Source: Drosophila pseudoobscura
Taxonomy: Eukaryota > Arthropoda > Insecta > Diptera > Drosophilidae
Length of the DNA: 64,000 nucleotides
Assembly (NCBI RefSeq): GCF_009870125.1
Contig: NC_046679.1
Coordinates: forward strand, 31,062,001 to 31,126,000
Reading direction: 5' to 3'
A model generated the notes under the pieces. That model was not told the DNA's origin. It saw only the letters and a list, made by a program, of their open reading frames with translations, and made no database searches. The stretch's first letter is position 1; each line of letters opens with the position of its first letter. The position numbers and the translations under genes were made by a program. Of this stretch, positions 57,247 through 64,000 are shown in pieces.

Positions 57247-59309
57247 CTAGTGGAACTGGTAGCTGTCGAGGCAGGCGCAATTCGGCAGCGTGCAGCGTGG
57301 TGCCAGGTTCGATAGGTGCCCCATGGTGACCGGAAAGGAGAGCGGCACAAACCATTTGGGGTAGGCACAAATGGCCGCACCTGCTGCTGACGGGTTGCTA
57401 CCAAATGCGGCACTTGGGGGCTTCAGCTCCATCAGTGGTTTGCTTGGGTACTGCAAGGAGTAGCAGCTTTAGACGACTCCTCTCCAGCGAGGTTTTAACA
57501 CACTCACCTGATCTGCTATGACCGGCCTGAAGGCGCTGCTCCTTTGGGGCATGGCCAGCTGTAGGCTTTGCATTGAAGTATCTGCCATTGGCAGTAGGGA
57601 TTTGGATACCTCCATGGAAGCTGTCGCTGCTGCTGGAGAGACATTCTCTATGGCCCGTATCAGGTCGAGATCGCAGCGTTTCAGCACCAGCTCCAGGACA
57701 GATCGTTTCCTTTGAGGAAAAAGCTGCGCCAGCATATCGATGGCCGTCTGCGAGACATTCTCCCGTCGGGTAGCACTCAAATCCTGGGCCACCGCCGGCG
57801 GCTCACACAGTTCCTCCTGCTGCTGTTGCTGCCTTTCTACCGTCATTTGTTGCTTCTCCAGATGTTCATCTTCCTTCAGTTGCTGGGGAGAACTGGGCTG
57901 CGTGACGGTCAGGCCAAAGATGTTGCCCGGCGGCAGGGCATCGATGGAGCGTCCCGTTTTGTTGGCCACCAGACGCATGGCAATCGCATCCTCCACCGCC
58001 TGTTGGCGCTTCAGGGCGACCTGAAGGCCACCAAACAATTGAAATTAATATGCGACAAGTGAACATCTTCCTCTGACTCTGTTTCTATTTGACTTTTCGA
58101 CAAACAAAAGCCACAGCAATTCCTTGGGGTATCACACGTCCCCATTCCTACCCTAATGAAATGCGAGACCAGGCCACACTTGTGCAAACAGTTTTGGTAA
58201 GCGGATATTTTGCTCGATTTGTTCCTACGCTTTGACAACTTTCCATCATCATCAGCAGGACTCAGGCCTCGTAGATAGCACCAGGCTGGTTTTCCTGACT
58301 AAATCTGTTCTACGTATTCCATTTCATTGGTTCTTGGAGTTGGAATGGGGGTGTCTGCCCATCGGGTATTTGTTTTTGAAATTAGAGCAAGGCGAGCATT
58401 TAATCTAAAGACAATATGAATGGTATAGCTTATAGGAATATTCTGCTACAGAATTCGGTGGCAATGATTGATTGAATTGAATTGTAATTGTAAATATTTC
58501 GATACTGATTGAAAAATCTTTAAGTTTAACGTATTTCTAGTAAGCGGATCTGTTGAAATTTGTTAGATCTTTTGGAATATGGCTAAACAGGTTGAAGATT
58601 CAACAAATTGGAAGGATTTGGGTCTTCAACAGTTAAGTATGAAGATACATTTGTATCTTAATGTATCTATCCATTTGGGCTGTGCATTGCATCGGTTTAT
58701 AATATAAAATTGGACGTTGATATGCAACGACTGAAACCAAGCCGAAGCCTGTGACGAGCGGATGAGCCGCATAACGCGCGACGCGTGTTGCAGGAAAAGA
58801 TATTCTAGAAAAATTTGAACCAAATCGAACCAAAAGAACTAAGCATGCATTACAAATTACAAGTACGTTTATTAATAGATTATTAATTAATGTTAGTATT
58901 AGTAATTTCTAGAGAGGGGGCAATTAGTACAATTAGTGGATAAAATGTAATAGACCAAATATAGTAGAGCATAAGACCCTAAACGGTTCATGAAAAAATA
59001 ATTTGATTTACAAAGCGGCAGGAACTGTTTTCATAGTTTCCCCTTGCTTACCTGAGCCGCCATTATGCGTTGCCTCTCGAAGATCAGGACACACTTGGCA
59101 CACTTGCAGTTCTTATAGGTGCAGAGCTTCTTGTGGCCTCTCAGTTCCGATATAATGCCATGATTACGACAGCGGGCGCACTTGGGGACTCGATTCGCGA
59201 CCTTGGGCTGCGGGGACTCTACTATTTTAAGACTTTTGGAGCTTGAGCCTGCTAAACGAGAACGCTTGCTGGGCACCTCACTAATAGAACCATCGTTGAC
59301 ACTGGCCAT
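57247..59309 (-). CDS. dmrt93B: Doublesex/Mab-3 related transcription factor dmrt93B
   Basis: Three exons: 59309-59052, 58020-57508 and 57450-57247, 324 residues. The DM domain (about 42-86) reads [20 protein letters not shown] then [20 protein letters not shown], with all zinc ligands of the intertwined CCHC/HCCC sites. A DMA domain lies in exon 2 ([20 protein letters not shown] and [14 protein letters not shown]), placing it in the DMA subgroup. DM proteins bind DNA through the minor groove and act in sex-specific and neural development; dmrt93B functions in mouthpart/feeding circuits in insects (memory). The Met of MASVNDGS in ATGGCC context was chosen over the upstream in-frame Met at 59342. 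It lies tail to tail with HHEX. Confidence 0.9.
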
Positions 59310-59929
59310 GGTGTTTCGTAGCCGTGAAAGGAAAAGACTCAATTAAAACTGATAATTGACCAAAGAAGTTGCAGTGGCGTCGAGGAAGATATTTGTGGCT
59401 TTGTTGGGGGCAAGCGAAAAGAAACTAAATTTTGGAAACACTTGGACCCAGGATTTGGAATTGTTTCAAAGCCAACTTGATGCTGAAGCTTTGTTGACTT
59501 ACGCAGGCGCTTTGGCTTTGCGAGGACTTGCCAAGTTTTTTGTGATTCCATTGGTGGTTGCTTGGAATTCAGACTCCACCCATAAGACTCTGGGTGGGGG
59601 TTGTGGGAGGAGCAAAAATTCCGAGTCTCTAATGATTGGTAAAAATAGAATAGGAATAGTTTATGGTATATTGTTAGTTTATATTTATTCAAATTACAAA
59701 TAAATCCGTTGGCGCCAAACAAGTTCAAAAAAATATCATAGGAGTCTGATAAGACGAAAATATCGATACAAATAGATCCCGCAAAAAACTTACCGATATA
59801 TACAGTTCTTATAAGCAGTGTTGCCAATTTAGACATTTTATAGCTAGTACCGGGTAAATTTATATAGCTATGTGTCACAATTTCGTTTTTTTTAATGCAA
59901 TTTTTGTGCATTATGTGGCGCAGCTAGTA

Positions 59930-60110
59930 ATATTCGACGGAATATCCAAATCGAGGAATATGATTTCCGATCATGAACACAGAACGGTTAACCCATTGCC
60001 GACCAGTGGGTATTAAAGTGCAAACTACGAAAATTATAGATCTTGACGAATTTTAGCTTAGTTCAGGTGAAAGATATCGTGGGGTTTTTGCAACTGGATA
60101 TCTTCGATAT
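59930..60110 (-). repeat. Fragment of the AT-rich composite repeat, inverted
   Basis: The minus strand resembles 11870-12020: GATATCTTTCACCTGAACT, GGTTAACC near a CCACTGGTCGG block, and GGATATTCCGTCGAATATTA. It is the most diverged copy seen and ends about 100 bases from the r-l Motif 1. Confidence 0.55.
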
Positions 60111-60212
60111 GCAAGATGAATTTAAAATCAGTAATATTTTCCGCCATTTCTCTCAAGTCGTTTCACTGTTTAAATAGAAGGGGCTTCAGTGGGCTAAGTT
60201 CGTCTTATCAGC

Positions 60213-60222
60213 GGTCACACTG
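60213..60222 (+). promoter_or_regulatory. Motif 1 (GGTCACACTG) of the r-l promoter
   Basis: An exact Motif 1 in sense orientation 124 bases before the r-l start codon, a normal position for a M1BP-dependent housekeeping promoter. Confidence 0.7.
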
Positions 60223-60345
60223 TATTTCTGTTTCCCACAAACCACTGTTTCCCATCACAAAGTTCCAATTGGAGATAGCCAGCTAGCACGTGTCCCCAAA
60301 TAGATCGACTTGTTGTTTGACTAGATTTAGACTCTGCCGATAATA

Positions 60346-62340
60346 ATGGTTGCCCAGGAGTCCGATAAAATGAAGGCGCTCGCGCTCAAGTTGTTCGAAA
60401 TCAATGCGTTCAAATTCGGCGACTTCAAGATGAAGGTGGGGATCAATTCGCCGGTTTACTTTGATCTACGTGTAATTGTCAGCTATCCGGATGTGATGGT
60501 GAGTGTTTGTGCGTGTGGCTGTTTCTGTGATATCATCATTAGTGTACTTAATTTCCCTAGCAAACAGTCTCGGATTTGCTGGTGGAGCACATCAAGGAAG
60601 TGCAATTGAGCGCCAAGCATGTATGCGGCGTGCCCTATACGGCCCTGCCTCTGGCCACGATCGTCTCCGTGCAGCAGGGCACGCCGATGCTGGTGCGGCG
60701 GAAGGAGGCCAAAGCCTATGGCACCAAGAAGCTCATCGAGGGCATCTTCAATGCTGGGGACACCTGTCTGATTGTCGAGGATGTTGTCACATCGGGCTCA
60801 AGCATCCTGGAGACAGTTCGTGATCTGCAGAGCGAGGGTATTGTGGTTACCGACGCCGTTGTGGTAGTCGATCGAGAGCAGGGCGGCGTGGCCAACATAG
60901 CCCAACACGGCGTGAAGATGCACTCCCTCTTCACGCTGTCCTTCCTGCTGAACACCCTTCATGTGGCGGGCCGCATCGAGAAATCGACCGTGGACGCGGT
61001 GGCCAAGTACATAGCCGCCGTCCAGATTAATAGCGATGGCTCTTTCGTGGGTGGCGATAAGCCCGATGTTACCGGAGGTGTGTATGCTCTATATTTTTTT
61101 AGTTCCCCCCCAGATATGGTAAAGATAATGAATACATGACATGCGCGCATGTACGGTTTAGTCGGTCCCGATGAGCTCTGATTGCCCAGCGGCCACAAAT
61201 CCCCATGCCCCCGGTCTGATTCAATTAGGGACGTGCCATAAACTACCGCCTAAATTAGCTTTTATTTTCCCTTTGATATAAATATTTGTTATACTGCCGC
61301 CATAAAAGCTGTTTCGCCCGACTGGTTTCCAATCTGCCTTGAGTAGAGAGCGACAAGATCAGGTTTGAGGCTACTTAAAGCCGGCACGTGATGCCAGAAA
61401 GCGTTCAATGAATTATGTCATGCTTATCAGCTAATCGAGTGCCAAAGACCCTCTCCAATTGAATCTATTTAAAGGCATTCTCCCTGCTGATACTAAAAAT
61501 ACGCAAACGTTTTTGTTTCTTTCGCCAGCCAATGACTTGCAGCGCACCAAACTGACCTACGAGAGTCGCGCCAATCTGGCCAAGAGTGCGGTGGCCAAGC
61601 GCCTTTTCAACTTGATGGCCAGCAAGCAGACGAACCTCTGCCTGGCCGCCGATCTGACCAAGGCCGACGACATCCTGGACATAGCCGACAAGTGCGGCCC
61701 CCACATCTGCCTGCTCAAGACGCACGTGGACTTTGTTGAGGACTTTAGCGAGGGATTCATTACCAACCTGAAGTCACTGGCCAAGCGGCACAACTTTCTG
61801 CTCATGGAAGATCGCAAGTTTGCGGATATTGGCAATACCGTTTCTCTGCAGTACGGCAAGGGCATATACAAGATCTCCAGCTGGGCGGATTTGGTGACAG
61901 CCCACACCCTTCCTGGTCGAAGCGTTCTTCAGGGCTTGAAGGCGGCTCTTGGCCCGGGTGATGCCAGCAAGGAGCGCGGTGTCTTTCTCCTGGCCGAGAT
62001 GTCGGCCAGTGGCAATCTCATCGACGACAAGTACAAGGAGAACAGCAACAAGATAGCCACCGAAGGTGCCGATGTGGACTTTGTGGCTGGTGTGGTGTGT
62101 CAATCCTCCAAGACGTTCGCCTTCCCGGGACTGCTGCAGCTAACGCCCGGAGTGAAGATTGACGAGAGTGTGGACAAGCTGGGACAGCAGTACCAGACGC
62201 CCGAGCATGTGATCCAGGAGCGTGGCGCCGACATTGGCGTGGTGGGACGCGGCATTCTGCAGGCCTCCAATGTAGAGCAGGCGGCCCAGACGTACCGCGA
62301 TCGCCTGTGGGCGGCCTATAAGGATCGCGTAGCCAAGTAA
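60346..62340 (+). CDS. r-l: UMP synthase (orotate phosphoribosyltransferase / OMP decarboxylase), rudimentary-like
   Basis: Three exons: 60346-60498, 60561-61077 and 61529-62340, 493 residues, the length known for the fly protein. The N-terminal OPRTase has the PRPP-binding loop [14 protein letters not shown]. The C-terminal OMP decarboxylase has [12 protein letters not shown], the catalytic [12 protein letters not shown] and a C-terminal VGRGI phosphate-binding motif. The enzyme performs the last two steps of pyrimidine synthesis: orotate to OMP to UMP. The two domains meet at the 61077/61529 exon junction, so the gene structure mirrors the ancestral fusion. Reading through intron 2 would give a 194-residue-longer frame end at 61139 and an OPRT-only protein. 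Start context is good (AATAATGG). Confidence 0.95.
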
Positions 62341-62606
62341 AGACAGAGGCTTCCCTTAGCATTCCGTATTTCAATTTGAATAGAAATTTCCCCCTACATT
62401 CGGTTTTGGTTAAATAATTTAAGCGCAACAAAAGACAAATTATTTTCACGATTTTAAAATGCATTTATGAATTAAACTCTAGATAAGAATTTTCCACAGA
62501 AAAACGTATCCAATGTTAAGATAAGAGTCACAACAAATAGAAGATAAAGTTACAACAATCGATGTGTGTGTTAATGATACGATAACAATAGTATATTATC
62601 TGATTC

Positions 62607-62660
62607 CTAGTAAGAAGCCAGACACTGCAATACGTAGCTATAGTCGCCGGATATATCGTC
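62607..62660 (-). CDS. AnxB9: Alternative last exon A of an annexin gene (probably AnxB9)
   Basis: A minus-strand exon follows the acceptor TTTCATTTACAG and encodes DDISGDYSYVLQCLASY plus TAG (54 bases). SGDY followed by a short L-rich tail is the end of annexin repeat IV, where it helps form the last type-II calcium site. The rest of the gene lies beyond the right edge. The location next to r-l and dmrt93B matches the AnxB9 neighbourhood at 93B (memory). Annexins bind acidic phospholipids in a calcium-dependent way; AnxB9 acts in endosome and spectrin trafficking. Confidence 0.72.
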   Translation of the reverse strand, partial: DDISGDYSYVLQCLASY

Positions 62661-63060
62661 CTGTAAATGAAATCGAGAGGAGGAGAACATTGTTGAATCT
62701 TGCGTAGTTTTGCCATCGAACTAAGCAAACTTTATTGTTGTTAATAGCAAGCACAATACTATATATATATTTGTGCATATATACAAGTACTATATGCAGA
62801 ATAATTCACAAGGAAAAACACATGTATACAAAATAAAACACACATAAAAAATCAGTATAATCGAGACGTTAGACGTTATTGCACAGAGGGAATTAGGAAA
62901 CTACATAAATAATTTCATACGTTTCTTTTTTTTGTTCTTTTAAGTTTGTTATTTCTTCGAAATGCAACATTTTCTGTTTTTTTTTTGTTTTTGGCTTTTT
63001 CTATTTTAGCAGTTGGGGGGGAAATTTGGGTGTATATATCGTATGCTGGCTGGATCCGCT

Positions 63061-63114
63061 CTACCAAGCCGCTAGTGTGACTAGCACATATCCAATATCG
63101 GTTTCCGCATCCTC
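63061..63114 (-). CDS. AnxB9: Alternative last exon B of the same annexin gene
   Basis: A minus-strand exon after the acceptor GCAAACATCACAG encodes EDAETDIGYVLVTLAAW plus TAG. It is also exactly 54 bases and enters in the same phase as exon A, 400 bases downstream. The first residues (ED-x-ET/S-G/I-Y) align with DDISGDY, but the canonical SGDY is replaced by TDIGY. The two exons are best read as mutually exclusive C-termini. Confidence 0.65.
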   Translation of the reverse strand, partial: EDAETDIGYVLVTLAAW

Positions 63115-64000
63115 CTGTGATGTTTGCAGGAAAGATAGAAGCGTGAAAAGAGCAAATATCAGAGCATTTTATTTTGTATACATTGCTTAAGGCTTGGCTT
63201 TAAGCCATAAGTAATTCTTTGTAAGAGAATGTTATAGGTTAAAATCGTGTAAAATGGTTGAAGGAAGGAATTCTTGGTGCTATTAGCATATATATTTATG
63301 ATCTGATAGCAACATACATTTAAATTTGCGCGCGTTTTCTTTGTAAGTAACATGTACATGCCATCTACACGACATGTACTTTACATGCATAAGCAGTGTA
63401 AATGAACATTAGCGGAAAGCAGTGTAGGCAGTGTAAATGGCTTGAACTTACTTTTAAATTTTAAAGTACGTTATACTGATCAGGAATATATATCTATGAG
63501 AATAACCGTTTTTTTCTTCCACACACATATCTTATATAAATTTTAAACCTTGAAAAACCACTGCCCAAGTTAATGAAAAGTGTTAAGCGACCAACAGAGC
63601 GCTGTTAGTAACATGACAGGCAGTGCAGTATATCCACAGAAACTCAAATTGAATTTTATATTTTTTCATCGTTTTTTTTTTATTTTGTTGCGTTTTTTAA
63701 CGATTTAAATAGCAAATGAGACTCGAAAAACAAAACAAAACCATAGCATAAGCTAAAACATAGTCAAATGTTATATATATATGTATAAGGATAAAATTAT
63801 GTGCATGTTTCGTGCATAGTTATAATAATTAACATGATGCGAGAGACGGTAGAACTGATTTGTAGAACTGAATCTAATTCTGTGGGCCTTAAATGCACTG
63901 TACATTGCTCGTCTTCTTGAAAATCTTGTTCCAGTATAAAATCTACACGAAAGTGTTTAACTATTCGATATCTGAACTCTCTCTTTTTGTACATTCTATT
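63115..64000 (-). other. Intron of the annexin gene, running off the window
   Basis: AT-rich with no further annexin exon recognised. A third alternative terminal exon cannot be excluded. Confidence 0.45.

Larger units (their letters stand above)
59310..60345. other. Intergenic region between divergent dmrt93B and r-l
   Basis: Holds the dmrt93B upstream region, a repeat fragment (about 59930-60110) and the r-l core promoter near 60213. No gene was recognised in it. Confidence 0.5.

Noticed and set aside
61078-61139. Separate OPRT-only gene ending at 61139
   Set aside because: The frame runs through the donor of r-l intron 2; the downstream exon restores the known bifunctional enzyme of expected length.

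Overview
The window is Drosophila nuclear DNA: compact intron-bearing genes, GT-AG introns of mostly 50-70 bases, CAG-rich glutamine runs, Drosophila core-promoter motifs (Motif 1 GGTCACACTG, DRE TATCGATA) and proteins recognisable as fly orthologues. The interspersed repeats (an AT-rich composite repeat, a Helentron/DINE-type element ending in a GACG-rich tail, Tc1, hAT and LINE pieces) suggest a species outside melanogaster, perhaps the obscura group. That placement is inference. No bacterial features, CRISPR arrays, rRNA or tRNA genes were seen.

Layout, left to right: the 3' part of MICU3 (+; mitochondrial calcium-uniporter regulator) faces Ire1 (-; ER stress kinase/RNase) tail to tail. 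A transposon-rich block (about 11.8-18.1 kb) follows: an AT-rich repeat carrying a palindromic Tc1 element, a Helentron-like element and a long-ORF LINE fragment. Then come Tailor (+; RNA uridylyltransferase), a dephospho-CoA kinase gene (-), Ref1 (+; mRNA export adaptor) and a small Jupiter/HN1-like gene (-). A second repeat block (27.5-30.2 kb) starts with a hAT element in the promoter of that small gene. After it come Brat1 (+; Integrator endonuclease partner), a third repeat patch, RhoGAP93B/vilse (+; 14 coding exons, one 7.5-kb intron), HHEX (+; homeobox), dmrt93B (-; DM domain), r-l (+; UMP synthase) and two alternative 3'-terminal exons of an annexin gene, probably AnxB9 (-), that runs off the right edge.

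The genes are mostly unrelated in function. They look like three gene neighbourhoods of Muller element E brought together: MICU3-Ire1; Tailor-DPCK-Ref1-Jupiter-like; and Brat1-RhoGAP93B-HHEX-dmrt93B-r-l-AnxB9. Transposon clusters sit at both junctions between them. The most striking sequence features are the 1.67-kb Tc1 palindrome whose two arms share a nonsense codon, a hAT insertion with perfect 8-bp target duplication separating Motif 1 from the gene it should serve, the MICU3 run of in-phase linker exons, and the two equal-length alternative annexin C-terminal exons. All gene models were spliced by eye from reading frame and GT-AG signals; no alignment or expression data were available.
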